NCBI RefSeq assembly: GCF_002157355.1
Contig: NZ_LYMK01000005.1
Location: 1-64,000, forward strand
Reading direction: 5' to 3'
Source of the DNA: Variovorax sp. JS1663
GTDB taxonomy: Bacteria > Pseudomonadota > Gammaproteobacteria > Burkholderiales > Burkholderiaceae_C
DNA: 64,000 nucleotides
Of this stretch, positions 42,761 to 51,504 are shown piece after piece. Position 1 is the stretch's first letter. The number at the start of each line of letters is the position of its first letter. The notes below the pieces were generated by a model that searched no databases, was not told where the DNA came from, and worked only from the letters and a program-made list of their open reading frames with translations. Position numbers and translations under genes: made by a program.

Positions 42761-43171
42761 ATGATCCATGTGCGCGAGATCGACCACCTCGTCCTGCGCG
42801 TCGTCGACCTCGACGCGATGGTCGCCTTCTACTGCGACGTGCTCGGCTGCACGATCGAGCGCCGGCAGGAAGCGATCGGACTGGTCCAGCTGCGCGCCGG
42901 GCGCTCCATCGTGGACCTGGTGCCCGTCGATGGCGAACTGGGACGCGCCGGCGGCGCGCCGCCCGGTCCGGAGGGCCGCAACCTCGATCACTTCTGCCTG
43001 CGCGTCGAGCCCTTCGACGAAGCAGCCATCCGCGGCCATCTGCAGGCACACGGCATCGACGCCGGTCCGGCCGAGCCACGCTATGGCGCGGAAGGCCGCG
43101 GGCCTTCCTTGTACATCCGGGACCCGGAGGGCAACGTGGTCGAGCTCAAGGGGCCGCCCGGCGGCGCCTGA
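42761..43171 (+). CDS. VOC family protein (glyoxalase/dioxygenase superfamily)
   Basis: Vicinal oxygen chelate protein of 136 residues with two beta-alpha-beta-beta-beta modules. Metal ligands are plausible at His9 in EIDHLVLRVVDLD, His in LDHFCLRVE and Glu in GNVVELKGP, giving the usual H/H/E set. Such proteins are lyases, dioxygenases or fosfomycin-type transferases; which cannot be told. ATG 42761 has AAGGA about 7 bases upstream. It follows the Nudix remnant by 42 bases and precedes the YpeA-like gene. Confidence 0.88.
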   Translation: MIHVREIDHLVLRVVDLDAMVAFYCDVLGCTIERRQEAIGLVQLRAGRSIVDLVPVDGELGRAGGAPPGPEGRNLDHFCLRVEPFDEAAIRGHLQAHGIDAGPAEPRYGAEGRGPSLYIRDPEGNVVELKGPPGGA

Positions 43172-43237
43172 GCGACCGCGGTTTCTCGCCACGCACGAAG
43201 CGTCACACATCGCGTGCATGATCGGCTTTTTGCCTCG

Positions 43238-43657
43238 ATGAAGATCCGACCTTTCCAGCCCGCCGACGAAGACACGGTGATCGGCCTCTGGCAGGCTTGC
43301 GGCCTCACCCGCCCATGGAACGACCCGCACCGCGACATCCAGCGCAAGCTCGGCGAGCAGCCCGAGCTGTTCCTCGTGGCGGTCGAAGGCGAGACGCTGA
43401 TCGGCACGGCCATGGTGGGCTTCGACGGCCACCGCGGCTGGGTCTACTACCTCGCGGTGTCGCCGCAGCACCGCCGGCTTTCCCTCGGCCGCGCGCTCAT
43501 GCAGGAGGCCGAGCGCCTGTTGACGGAGCGCGGCTGCCCGAAGATCAACCTGCTCGTGCGCTCTTCCAACACCGAGGTGCTGGCCTTCTACGACAAGCTC
43601 GGCTACACGCGGGACGACGTGGTCAGCCTGGGCCGCCGCCTGATTCACGACCACTGA
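43238..43657 (+). CDS. YpeA-like GNAT acetyltransferase
   Basis: Acetyltransferase of 139 residues, similar in length and motif to YpeA. The start KIRPFQPADEDTVIGLWQACGLTRPWNDP is characteristic, and the acetyl-CoA loop is LAVSPQHRRLSLGRALMQEAE near residue 72-92, with EVLAFYDKLGY later. Note that the usual Gly-rich Q/R-x-x-G-x-G/A loop is RRLSLGRA, with Leu and Ser where Gly is common. ATG 43238 is chosen; 43214 would add residues outside the domain. No clear Shine-Dalgarno. Confidence 0.85.
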   Translation: MKIRPFQPADEDTVIGLWQACGLTRPWNDPHRDIQRKLGEQPELFLVAVEGETLIGTAMVGFDGHRGWVYYLAVSPQHRRLSLGRALMQEAERLLTERGCPKINLLVRSSNTEVLAFYDKLGYTRDDVVSLGRRLIHDH

Positions 43658-43767
43658 GCCGCATCGAAGCACGGCGCCGCCCCCTGGGCGATGGAGACCG
43701 GGGCGGTCGAATTCGGCGTCCGGCCGGCGCAGAATAGGCACTCGATCCACGCATCGCGGAGAGTCTC

Positions 43768-44163
43768 ATGAAGCGCCTCCTCTGCCTCGCCATGGCCCTG
43801 CTCCTGCTTCCGGGCACCGCCCTCGCCCAGTCCGACGAGCCCTGTCGGACCCGCACCACGGTAGAGATCAACCAGTGCGCTCAACAGACGCTGGCGCGCA
43901 GGGACAGGGAACTCAACGACGCCTACCAGGCCCTGCTCAAGTCGCTCGCCCCCGCCGGCAAGGACGATCCGGTCGACTACGCAGCCACCCGCCGGCTGCT
44001 GCAGCAGGCGCAGCGGGCATGGGTGCAGTTCCGCGAGAACGACTGCAGGGCGAAGTACATGCGCAGCGCTACCGGCACGGTGCGCGACATCGCGGCGCTG
44101 GGCTGCCAGATCGCGCACACCGAATTGCGCACGCGGCAGTTGAGGGAGTGGAATCGGGCCTGA
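43768..44163 (+). CDS. LprI-like (DUF1311) periplasmic protein
   Basis: Exported protein of 131 residues with a signal peptide ending TALAQ near residue 21. The mature part has the DUF1311/LprI features CRTRTTVEINQCAQQT, LNDAYQALLKSL, the four conserved cysteines and the QRAWVQFRENDCRAKY motif. LprI of mycobacteria inhibits lysozyme, and other relatives are uncharacterised, so lysozyme inhibition is only a possibility here. GGAGAG lies upstream of ATG 43768. It is separated by 110 bases from the acetyltransferase gene. Confidence 0.85.
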   Translation: MKRLLCLAMALLLLPGTALAQSDEPCRTRTTVEINQCAQQTLARRDRELNDAYQALLKSLAPAGKDDPVDYAATRRLLQQAQRAWVQFRENDCRAKYMRSATGTVRDIAALGCQIAHTELRTRQLREWNRA

Positions 44164-44241
44164 GCCGGTGGGCAAGCGGCCGGGTCTCGCCTCCACGCCT
44201 CTCAGCGCTTCGACGTCCCTGGCCGGAAGGTGGTGCCGCCA

Positions 44242-45939
44242 TCATCGATTCTTGCCGTTCTCCGCCTCCTGCAGCAGCCGCCACATCACCTTGCCGCTGC
44301 CGCTCTTGGGCAGCACGTCCACGAACTCGACCGCGCGCGGAATCTTGTAGACGGCCATGTTCTCGCGGCACCAGTCGATGATCTCCTGCGCGGTGGTGCT
44401 CTTGTGCGTGGCGCGCAGCACCACCACCGCCTTGACCGATTCGCCGCGGTAGGCGTCGCGGGTCGAGATCACGCAGGCCTCCTGGATCGCCGGGTGGCGG
44501 AACATCAGCAACTCGACCTCGGCCGGCCAGACCTTGAAGCCGCTCGCGTTGATCATGCGCTTCAGGCGGTCGGTGATGAAGAAGTAGCCGTCCTCGTCCA
44601 TGCGCCCCATGTCGCCCGAGCGGAAGAAGCGCTTGCCCTCGAACTCGACGAAGGCTGCCGCGGTCGCGTCCGGCCGCTTCCAGTAGCCCTGGAACACCTC
44701 GGGGCCGTGCATGATGATCTCGCCCGACTCGCCCACCGGCATCTCCTGCAGCGTGTCCGGATCGACCACCCGCGCGTCGGTGCTCATGAAGGGGATGCCC
44801 AGGCACTGCTGCTTCGGGTTGTCGAAGGGATTGGCATGCGAAGGCGCCGCGGTCTCGGTGAGGCCGTAGCCCTCCTGGTAGCGCAGCCCGTACTGCTCGA
44901 AGAGGCGCTGCGCCACCGCCTGCGGCATGGCGGCCCCGCCTCCGCCGATGTGGACCAGGCTGCTCAGGTCGAAGCTCGCGAAATTGGGACTGCCGAGCAG
45001 GTCGATCACCATGGTCGGGATGTTGGTCCAGCTCGTGACCTTGCGGCGCGAGATCAGGCGGCCCGCCACCTCCCGGTCCCAGCGCGGCATGACGACCAGC
45101 GTGCCGGCGCTCACGATGGTGGTGTGCAGCATGCTCACCACGCCGGTGATGTGGAACATCGGCACCACCGCCAGCACCACCGTCTCGCACGAGGCCAGGC
45201 CCCAGAGCATGCTGGCGTAGGCGTTGTGCATCAGGCTGGCGTGGTGGTGGATGCAGCCCTTGGGCAGGCCTGTGGTGCCGCTGGTGTAGGGCAGCAGCGC
45301 CATGTCGTTCGCGCCCACCACGTGCTCCGGCGGCGCATGGCCCGCGGCCAGCGCGTCGGTCCAGGCCGTCACCTCGCCGCCGGCCAGTGCCGGCAGCGGG
45401 TGCCGCGTCAGCAGCCAGTCGCGCCAGGCCGGTGGCGGCGCCTCGTCGCCCTGCACCTCGGCGTCGAAGGCATCGGTGAACTGGGTGACGACGAGGTGCG
45501 CCAGGCGCTCGCCGGCCGGCAGCGCATCGCTGGCCTTGGCCAGCTCGGGCGCCAGGTCGGCGGTGGTGATGGCCACTTTCGCATCGGGATCGGTGATGTA
45601 GTGCTTGAGCTCCTCGGCCCGGTTCATCGGGTTGACCGGCACCACCACCGCGTTGGCGCGCAGGATCGCGAAATGCGCGATCACCAGCTGCGGGCAGTTC
45701 TGCATGTCGAGCACCACGCGGTCCCCACGCTTCACGCCCAGGGCCTGCAGCGTGCCCGCCAGGCGCTCGGCCTGTTCGGCCAGCGCTCGGTAGGAGGTCT
45801 CGCGGCCGAAGAAGACCAGCGCGGCCTTGTCGGGGAAGCGCGCCGCCGAGGTGGCCAGGTTGTGCCACAGCGACGTGGCGGGGACGGTGATCGATCGGGG
45901 CAGGCGCTGGGGCCAGAACTTGAAGTGCGGGCGGTCCAT
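44242..45939 (-). CDS. AMP-forming acyl-CoA ligase
   Basis: ANL-superfamily enzyme of 565 residues that activates a carboxylic acid through an acyl-adenylate to its CoA thioester. Motifs are LLPYTSGTTGLPKGC (P-loop) near residue 222, YQEGYGLTETAAPS, GEIIMHGPEVFQGYWKRPD, and DGYFFITDRLKRMINASGFKVWPAEVE with the hinge. The catalytic Lys is in LPKSGSGKVMWRLL near the end. The substrate is probably a medium or long-chain fatty or aromatic acid. ATG 45939 has GGAG about 8 bases upstream. It is divergent from the osmC gene. Confidence 0.93.
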   Translation of the reverse strand: MDRPHFKFWPQRLPRSITVPATSLWHNLATSAARFPDKAALVFFGRETSYRALAEQAERLAGTLQALGVKRGDRVVLDMQNCPQLVIAHFAILRANAVVVPVNPMNRAEELKHYITDPDAKVAITTADLAPELAKASDALPAGERLAHLVVTQFTDAFDAEVQGDEAPPPAWRDWLLTRHPLPALAGGEVTAWTDALAAGHAPPEHVVGANDMALLPYTSGTTGLPKGCIHHHASLMHNAYASMLWGLASCETVVLAVVPMFHITGVVSMLHTTIVSAGTLVVMPRWDREVAGRLISRRKVTSWTNIPTMVIDLLGSPNFASFDLSSLVHIGGGGAAMPQAVAQRLFEQYGLRYQEGYGLTETAAPSHANPFDNPKQQCLGIPFMSTDARVVDPDTLQEMPVGESGEIIMHGPEVFQGYWKRPDATAAAFVEFEGKRFFRSGDMGRMDEDGYFFITDRLKRMINASGFKVWPAEVELLMFRHPAIQEACVISTRDAYRGESVKAVVVLRATHKSTTAQEIIDWCRENMAVYKIPRAVEFVDVLPKSGSGKVMWRLLQEAENGKNR

Positions 45940-46128
45940 GAAGTCTCCGGTAAGCGGGCAAGCCTACGCCGCCGACCCTTGCCGGCCGCATCGGGGAAGC
46001 CCGGACGGCGTCACATGGGCGACTCGCCGAAGGCGGATGCTTTCCTCGGCCCGGCGGCCGACAGACAGCCGGGCCGTTCTGCCGTACAACGGCGGTCCCC
46101 TTTGTTCAAACCACCACGAGGAGCTCAC

Positions 46129-46569
46129 ATGGCAGCAGACAAGCGCGCAGATGTCCATTGGGAAGGCGCCGGCAAGACCGGCAAGGGCCAGATCAGCACC
46201 GAGACCGGTGCGCTCAAGAACTACCCCTACGGCTTCAAGAGCCGCTTCGAGAACGACGTGACAGGCACCAACCCCGAGGAGATCCTCGGCGCGGCGCATG
46301 CCGGCTGCCTGACGATGGCCTTCGCCTTCGCGCTCGAAGGCGCGGGCTTCACCGCCACCAGCATCGACACCAAGGCTGCGGTGCGCCTGGCGCAGGACGG
46401 ACCCGGCTTCAAGATCGACCGCATCCAGCTGGAGCTGGAGGCGGCGATCCCCGGCATCGACGAGGCGAAATTCCAGGAACTGGCGGCGGGCGCCAAGGCC
46501 GGCTGCCCGCTGTCGAAGGCACTCGCCAGCGTGCCCGAGATCACGCTGAAGGCGACGCTGAAGAGCTGA
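46129..46569 (+). CDS. OsmC family peroxiredoxin-like protein
   Basis: Homodimeric thiol peroxidase of 146 residues, OsmC subgroup. The two redox cysteines are Cys60 in GAAHAGCLTMAF and Cys126 in AKAGCPLSKAL, the expected pair that reduces organic hydroperoxides. The start begins with the DVHWEGAGKTGKGQISTETG strand characteristic of the group. ATG 46129 has AGGAG about 6 bases upstream, and the upstream gap is 189 bases. It precedes the Bug gene by 45 bases. Confidence 0.93.
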   Translation: MAADKRADVHWEGAGKTGKGQISTETGALKNYPYGFKSRFENDVTGTNPEEILGAAHAGCLTMAFAFALEGAGFTATSIDTKAAVRLAQDGPGFKIDRIQLELEAAIPGIDEAKFQELAAGAKAGCPLSKALASVPEITLKATLKS

Positions 46570-46614
46570 TGAAGCCGCGCTGTTTATGATCGTCCGGCCA
46601 ACGAGGAGACGAAC

Positions 46615-47580
46615 ATGAACAGCAGCATGAAGACGCTGGTCGCGGCCGCGTGCCTGGCGGCCTCGGCCGCGGCCCTGGCCGCCTTTCCCGAGAAGCCCAT
46701 CAAGGTCGTGATCGGCTTTCCGGCCGGCGGCCCGCTCGACCAGCACGCACGGCTGCTGAGCGACAAGCTGCAGGCCGTGCTGGGTCAGCCCGTGGTCATC
46801 GACTACAAGCCCGGTGCCGGCGGCGCCGTCGGTGCCGACGCGGTCGCCAAGAGCCCGGCGGACGGCTATACGCTCATGCTCGCCAACACCGGCGTGGCCG
46901 TGATCAACGGCGCGCTCTACAGCAAGCTGCCCTACAGCACGCTGAAAGACTTCACGCCGATCGCGCGCACCGCGATGCAGCCGCTGGCGCTGCTGGTCAC
47001 GCCCAAGCTGCCGGTGAACAGCCTCCAGGAATTCGTGCGCTATGCCAAGGCGCGCCCGGGCCAGATCAACTACGGATCGGCCGGCAACGGCGGCATCAGC
47101 CACCTGGTGCCGGAGATGTTCAAGACCGCGACCGGCCTCTACATGGTCCACATCCCCTACCGCGGCAGCGCACCCGCCTTCACCGACCTGATGGGTGGCC
47201 AGGTGCAGTTCATGGCCGAATCCATTCCCCAGGCCGCCAACTACCACAAGCAGGGCAAGGTGCGCGCGCTGGCCGTCACCAGCGCCCAGCGCAATGCCGC
47301 CCTGCCGGACATTCCGACGGTCATCGAGACCGGCATCAAGGGCTTCGAGGTGGTCGGCTTCTACGGCTTCCTCGCGCCTGCGGCGACGCCGAAGGACGTG
47401 GTCGCGAAGCTTTCCGACGCCTTCCGGCAGGTGCTGGCCAACCCCGAAGTGCGCGAGCGCATGACCAGCCAGGGCGCCGACCCGGCCTTCCTGGGCAGCG
47501 AGGATTTCGGGCGCTTCCTGGTTGCGGAAACCCCACGTTGGGAAAAAGCCGTCAAGGCCTCCGGCGCCCGTCTGGACTAA
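46615..47580 (+). CDS. Bug-type solute-binding protein
   Basis: Periplasmic tripartite tricarboxylate receptor of 321 residues. A signal peptide ends near ALAA (about residue 22), followed by FPEKPIKVVIGFPAGGPLDQHARLL. Ligand-site loops include PGAGGAVGADAVAKSPADGYTL and GSAGNGGISHL. No TctA or TctB genes are nearby, as usual for this expanded family in Comamonadaceae and Bordetella. The ligand is unknown. It lies 45 bases downstream of osmC and ahead of the GntR-type gene. Confidence 0.93.
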   Translation: MNSSMKTLVAAACLAASAAALAAFPEKPIKVVIGFPAGGPLDQHARLLSDKLQAVLGQPVVIDYKPGAGGAVGADAVAKSPADGYTLMLANTGVAVINGALYSKLPYSTLKDFTPIARTAMQPLALLVTPKLPVNSLQEFVRYAKARPGQINYGSAGNGGISHLVPEMFKTATGLYMVHIPYRGSAPAFTDLMGGQVQFMAESIPQAANYHKQGKVRALAVTSAQRNAALPDIPTVIETGIKGFEVVGFYGFLAPAATPKDVVAKLSDAFRQVLANPEVRERMTSQGADPAFLGSEDFGRFLVAETPRWEKAVKASGARLD

Positions 47581-47620
47581 AGCCGCCCCGGGGGGCCGGC
47601 GCGCCCCTTGATGCACATAT

Positions 47621-47644
47621 CTTGCATACCAGTTGGCATGAAAG
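47621..47644. promoter_or_regulatory. candidate GntR operator
   Basis: Imperfect 24-bp dyad, CTTGCATACC at 47621-47630 and GGCATGAAAG at 47635-47644, matching at 8 of 10 positions around a 4-base centre. It is 18 bases before the GntR-type start codon. The arrangement suits autoregulation of the transporter operon by the encoded repressor. Confidence 0.4.
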
Positions 47645-47662
47645 CTGCTGGCATGCAGGCTC

Positions 47663-48460
47663 ATGTCCATCACCGCTCCCGAAATCAGTGCGCGCATCGT
47701 CGAAGCGGTGATGGCGCAGAAGCTCGCCCCGGGCGCGCGCCTGGGCGAGCAGCAGCTCGCGATGCTCTTCGACTGCAGCCGCACCATCGTGCGGGAGGCG
47801 CTCACGCGCCTGGCGGCGCGCGGCATCGTCACGGTGAGCGCACGCCGCGGCTGGTACGTGATCGAGCCCTCGCAGGACGAGGCGCGCGAGGCCTTCGAGG
47901 CACGCCGCGTCATCGAATCCGGCCTGATCCGCAGCGCCGGCCCCATCGACAGGCAGAAGCTGCGCGCCCTGAAGACCCACGTGCAGCGCGAGAAGGCCGC
48001 GCTGAAGGGCAGCGACGTCGGCGCGCGCAGCTACCTGCTGGGCGACTTCCACGTCTGCCTGGCCGAGTGCCTGGGCAACTCGCTGCTGGCCGACACGCTG
48101 CGCGACTTCACCGCGCGCACCACGCTGATCGCCATGCTCTACCAGTCCTCGCACGACGCGGCGCAGTCCTGCGAGGACCACGTGCGCATCGTCGCCGCAC
48201 TGGAACGTGGCGACACGGCCGGCGCCGAGGCGCTGATGAACGAGCACATCGGCACGGTCCAGGCCGCGCTGCGCGTGCCGAGCCAGGCCGATCCGCTGGC
48301 GCAGCTGCGCGACGCGCTCGCACCACTTCAAGGCACGCCGCCCCACGGCGAGGCCAAGGCACAGGTCTTGCGTAAGCCCAGCCGGCGCAAGGCCTCCGGC
48401 GCCCCCTCTGCACCCGACTCATCCGACAACTCATCGACCTACCTAGGAGCCCTGTTATGA
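47663..48460 (+). CDS. GntR-family transcriptional regulator, FCD subfamily
   Basis: DNA-binding regulator of 265 residues. The winged helix-turn-helix is AQKLAPGARLGEQQLAMLFDCSRTIVREALTRLAARGIV, and a helical FCD ligand-binding domain fills about 78-215. An Arg/Lys-rich unstructured tail of about 45 residues ends the protein. It is the first gene of an operon: its stop overlaps the ATG of the solute-binding protein (48457-48460). The likely ligand is the transporter substrate or a product of it. The upstream dyad at 47621-47644 is the best operator candidate. Confidence 0.92.
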   Translation: MSITAPEISARIVEAVMAQKLAPGARLGEQQLAMLFDCSRTIVREALTRLAARGIVTVSARRGWYVIEPSQDEAREAFEARRVIESGLIRSAGPIDRQKLRALKTHVQREKAALKGSDVGARSYLLGDFHVCLAECLGNSLLADTLRDFTARTTLIAMLYQSSHDAAQSCEDHVRIVAALERGDTAGAEALMNEHIGTVQAALRVPSQADPLAQLRDALAPLQGTPPHGEAKAQVLRKPSRRKASGAPSAPDSSDNSSTYLGALL

Positions 48461-49248
48461 CCATTTCCAAGCGTCACTTCGCGCTGGCCTTCGCCTGCGC
48501 CGCCCTGCTCGCCTCCGGTGCCGCGCAAGCCCAAGGCGCACTCGAGAACATCCAGAAGTCCAAGACCCTCAAGGTCGCGATTCCCACCGACTACCCGCCC
48601 TACGGCTTCGTCGGCCCCGACATGCAGCCGCAGGGGCTGGATGTCGAAGTGGCGAAGCTGATCGCCGCCAAGCTGGGCGCCAAGGTCGAGCTGGTGCCCG
48701 TCACCAGCGCCAACCGCATCCCCTACCTGCAGACGAAGAAGGCGGATCTCGTGATCTCCACGCTGGGCAAGAACGCCGAGCGCGAGAAGGTGATCGACTT
48801 CAGCTCTGCCTACGCGCCCTTCTTCCAGGCCGTGTACGCGTCGAAGAGCCTGAACATCAAGAGCTTCGCCGACCTGGCCGGCAAGAGCGTGGCCGTGACC
48901 CGCGGTGCGATGGAGGACCAGGAACTCGCCAAGGTCGCCCCCGCCAGCCTCGACTACAAGCGCTTCGAGGACAACAACGCCACCATCGCCGCCTTCGTCG
49001 CCGGCCAGACGCAGACGCTCGCCACCAGCGCCGCCGTGGCCGGCAACATGATGCAGAAGAACCCGCAGCTGGGCGCCGAATACAAGCTGCTGCTGAAGGA
49101 CAGCCCCTGCTTCGTCGGCATCGCCAAGGGCGAGGATGCGCTGAAGGCCAAGGTCAACGAGATCATCGCGGCGGCCAAGAAGGACGGCACGCTGGACATG
49201 CTGTCGAAGAAGTTCCTCGGCAAGGAAGCCGGCGACCTTCCGTCCTGA
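48457..49248 (+). CDS. amino acid ABC transporter substrate-binding protein
   Basis: Periplasmic protein of 263 residues of the polar amino acid family 3 (HisJ/GlnH-like). Signal peptide ends near AAQAQ at residue 27. Binding motifs are IPTDYPPYGFVGPDMQPQGLDVEVAKLIAAKLGAKVE and ADLVISTLGKNAEREKVIDFS. The ligand is probably an amino acid or a related amine or opine. It overlaps the regulator gene by 4 bases and is separated from the permease genes by a large hairpin repeat (49262-49338). Confidence 0.92.
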   Translation: MTISKRHFALAFACAALLASGAAQAQGALENIQKSKTLKVAIPTDYPPYGFVGPDMQPQGLDVEVAKLIAAKLGAKVELVPVTSANRIPYLQTKKADLVISTLGKNAEREKVIDFSSAYAPFFQAVYASKSLNIKSFADLAGKSVAVTRGAMEDQELAKVAPASLDYKRFEDNNATIAAFVAGQTQTLATSAAVAGNMMQKNPQLGAEYKLLLKDSPCFVGIAKGEDALKAKVNEIIAAAKKDGTLDMLSKKFLGKEAGDLPS

Positions 49249-49261
49249 CCCACCGCCGTTT

Positions 49262-49338
49262 CTTGCTCACTTCGTGTAGCCGAATCCCCCCTCAAGGGGG
49301 CAACACCAGCGGCCCGGCCAAGCCGGTTCCGCGGTGTT
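49262..49338. repeat. intergenic hairpin repeat between binding protein and permease genes
   Basis: A short stem CCCCCT/AGGGGG (49287-49292 and 49295-49300) is followed by a large imperfect hairpin, AACACC at 49302-49307 with GGTGTT at 49333-49338, GCGG/CCGC, and CCGGC/GCCGG, around the loop CAA. It resembles the element at 37705-37772. In the maltose operon a REP element lies in the same place, between malE and malF, and raises upstream gene output by protecting its mRNA 3' end; the parallel is inference. Confidence 0.6.
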
Positions 49339-49378
49339 TCCCGAACAGTCGCGGCAAAGCCGCTCCACAAGGTCAGCC

Positions 49379-50035
49379 ATGAACTTTGATTTCGGCGCCG
49401 TCCTCGTCGACTGGCCGCTTCTCGCGAAAGGCATCGCTTGGACGCTGGGCCTGACGCTGATCGCCACACTGATCGGCATGGCGGTGGGCATCGCCTGCGC
49501 CTGGGCGCGCGCGAGCGGGCCGGCCTGGCTGCGCTGGGTCGTCGGCAGCTACGTGGAGCTGATCCGCAACACGCCCTTCATCGTGCAGCTCTTCTTCATC
49601 TTCTTCGGGCTGCCGGCCGCGGGATTCAAGCTCTCGCCGGAGGTGGCCTCGGTCATCGCGATGGTGATGAACCTCGGCGCCTACGCCACCGAGATCATCC
49701 GCGCCGGCATCGAGGCCACGCCGCGCGGGCAGATCGAGGCGGCGGTGAGCCTGGCGCTCAACCGGGTGCAGGTATTCACCCGCGTGGTGCTGCCGCCGGC
49801 ATTGAAGAAGGTCTGGCCCGCGATGGTGAGCCAGATCATCATCGTGATGCTGGGCTCGGCGGTGTGCAGCCAGATCTCCACCGAGGAGCTGAGCTACGCG
49901 GCCAACCTGATCCAGAGCCGCAACTTCCGCGCCTTCGAGGCCTTCATCATCGCCACCGCGATCTACCTGGCGCTGTCGGTGCTGGCGCGGCGGCTGCTGA
50001 ACTGGGCGGGACCGAAGTTCTTCTTCGGCCGGTAG
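49379..50035 (+). CDS. amino acid ABC transporter permease (first)
   Basis: Inner-membrane permease of 218 residues, HisM/GlnP type. The EAA-loop motif is GIEATPRGQIEAAVSLALNRVQVFTRVVLPPALKK, and five hydrophobic helices follow the usual plan. ATG 49379 is preceded by AAGGT. It lies 10 bases before the second permease gene. The protein presumably pairs with that permease. Confidence 0.92.
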   Translation: MNFDFGAVLVDWPLLAKGIAWTLGLTLIATLIGMAVGIACAWARASGPAWLRWVVGSYVELIRNTPFIVQLFFIFFGLPAAGFKLSPEVASVIAMVMNLGAYATEIIRAGIEATPRGQIEAAVSLALNRVQVFTRVVLPPALKKVWPAMVSQIIIVMLGSAVCSQISTEELSYAANLIQSRNFRAFEAFIIATAIYLALSVLARRLLNWAGPKFFFGR

Positions 50036-50045
50036 GGAGCGCACC

Positions 50046-50699
50046 ATGATCGAGTTCTCGCTCTGGGACATCCTGCGCAATCTGCTGCTGGCGCTGCGCT
50101 GGACGGTGGTGCTGTCCCTCATCGCCTTCGTCGGCGGCGGCATCGTGGGCGGTTTGCTGCTCTTCCTGCGCCTCTCGGGCGGCCGCACGGCCGAGCGGCT
50201 GATCGCACTCTACGTGCAGCTGTTCCAGGGCACGCCCCTGCTGATGCAGCTGTTCCTCGCCTACTTCGGCATCGCGCTCCTGGGCATCGAAGTCTCGGCC
50301 TGGACCGCGGCCTCGGTGGCGCTCACGCTCTACACCAGCGCCTTCCTCACCGAGATCTGGCGCGGCTGCGTCGCCGCCATTCCCAAGGGGCAGTGGGAGG
50401 CCTCGGGCAGCCTGGCCCTGAGCTTCGGCGAGCAGATGCGCCACGTGATCCTGCCGCAGGCCACGCGCATCGCCATTGCGCCCACGGTGGGCTTCCTGGT
50501 GCAGGTGATCAAGGGCACGGCGCTGGCCTCGGTGATCGGCTTCGTGGAGCTGACCAAGGCGGGCAGCATGATCTCCAACGCCACCTTCAAGCCCTTCGTG
50601 GTCTTCAGCTGCGTGGCGCTGCTCTATTTCGCGCTGTGCTTTCCCGTGAGCCTGTACGCCAAAAACCTCGAAAGGAAGATCCATGGCGCTCGTCGCTGA
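50046..50699 (+). CDS. amino acid ABC transporter permease (second)
   Basis: Inner-membrane permease of 217 residues, HisQ-like. The EAA loop is [33 protein letters not shown] type ([18 protein letters not shown]). Five hydrophobic helices. GGGAG precedes ATG 50046 at about 4-6 bases. Its 3' end overlaps the ATPase gene by 17 bases (50683-50699), so translation is probably coupled. Confidence 0.92.
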   Translation: MIEFSLWDILRNLLLALRWTVVLSLIAFVGGGIVGGLLLFLRLSGGRTAERLIALYVQLFQGTPLLMQLFLAYFGIALLGIEVSAWTAASVALTLYTSAFLTEIWRGCVAAIPKGQWEASGSLALSFGEQMRHVILPQATRIAIAPTVGFLVQVIKGTALASVIGFVELTKAGSMISNATFKPFVVFSCVALLYFALCFPVSLYAKNLERKIHGARR

Positions 50700-51468
50700 A
50701 ATCCCTGCGGCCGCACCGGTCTCCGCGGGTGCGGCACCCATCGTGCGCATCACCGCGCTGCGCAAGGCCTATGGCACGAACGAGGTGCTCAAGGGCATCG
50801 ACCTGGAGGTCCGGCGCGGCGAGGTGATCGCCATCATCGGCAAGAGCGGCTCGGGCAAGAGCACGCTGCTTCGCTGCATCAACGGCCTGGAGGTGTTCCA
50901 GGAAGGATCGCTCACGGTGGACGGCAAGCCGCTGCTGCACGAGAGCGCGATGGCCATGCGCGAGCTGCGGCAGCGCGTGGGCATGATCTTCCAGAGCTTC
51001 AACCTGTTCCCGCACCTGTCGGTGGGCCGCAACGTGATGCTGGCGCCGACGCTGGTCAAGAAGCTCGGCAGCCTCGAGGCCGCCTCCCAGGCGCGCAAGC
51101 TGCTCGCGCGGGTGGGCCTGGAGCAGAAGTTCGACGCCATGCCCGACCAGCTCTCCGGCGGCCAGCAGCAGCGCGTCGCCATCGCCCGGGCGCTGGCGAT
51201 GGAGCCGGCGGTGCTGCTGTGCGACGAGATCACCTCCGCGCTCGACCCCGAACTGGTGGGCGAGGTACTGCGGGTGGTCGAGTCGCTGGCCGAGGAAGGC
51301 ATGACGCTGCTGATGGTGACGCACGAGATGAGCTTCGCGCGCAAGGTGAGCGACCGGGTGATCTTCATGCACCAGGGGCGGGTGCACGAAATGGGGCCGC
51401 CGCAGCAGCTCTTCGGCGATCCGAAGACGCCCGAGCTGAAACAGTTCCTTTCCTCGCTGCAGGACTGA
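50683..51468 (+). CDS. amino acid ABC transporter ATP-binding protein
   Basis: ATPase of 261 residues, GlnQ/HisP type. Walker A is GKSGSGKS at 53-60, the Q loop is [14 protein letters not shown], the signature is [16 protein letters not shown], Walker B is [13 protein letters not shown] and the switch His is in [10 protein letters not shown] Glu-to-other change in Walker B is absent: the catalytic Glu is present. It closes the GntR-SBP-permease-ATPase operon. The next gene starts 36 bases later. Confidence 0.94.
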   Translation: MALVAEIPAAAPVSAGAAPIVRITALRKAYGTNEVLKGIDLEVRRGEVIAIIGKSGSGKSTLLRCINGLEVFQEGSLTVDGKPLLHESAMAMRELRQRVGMIFQSFNLFPHLSVGRNVMLAPTLVKKLGSLEAASQARKLLARVGLEQKFDAMPDQLSGGQQQRVAIARALAMEPAVLLCDEITSALDPELVGEVLRVVESLAEEGMTLLMVTHEMSFARKVSDRVIFMHQGRVHEMGPPQQLFGDPKTPELKQFLSSLQD

Positions 51469-51504
51469 GGGGGAACCCGCGGGCTGTGGCAAGCTCGCAG
51501 CGGT

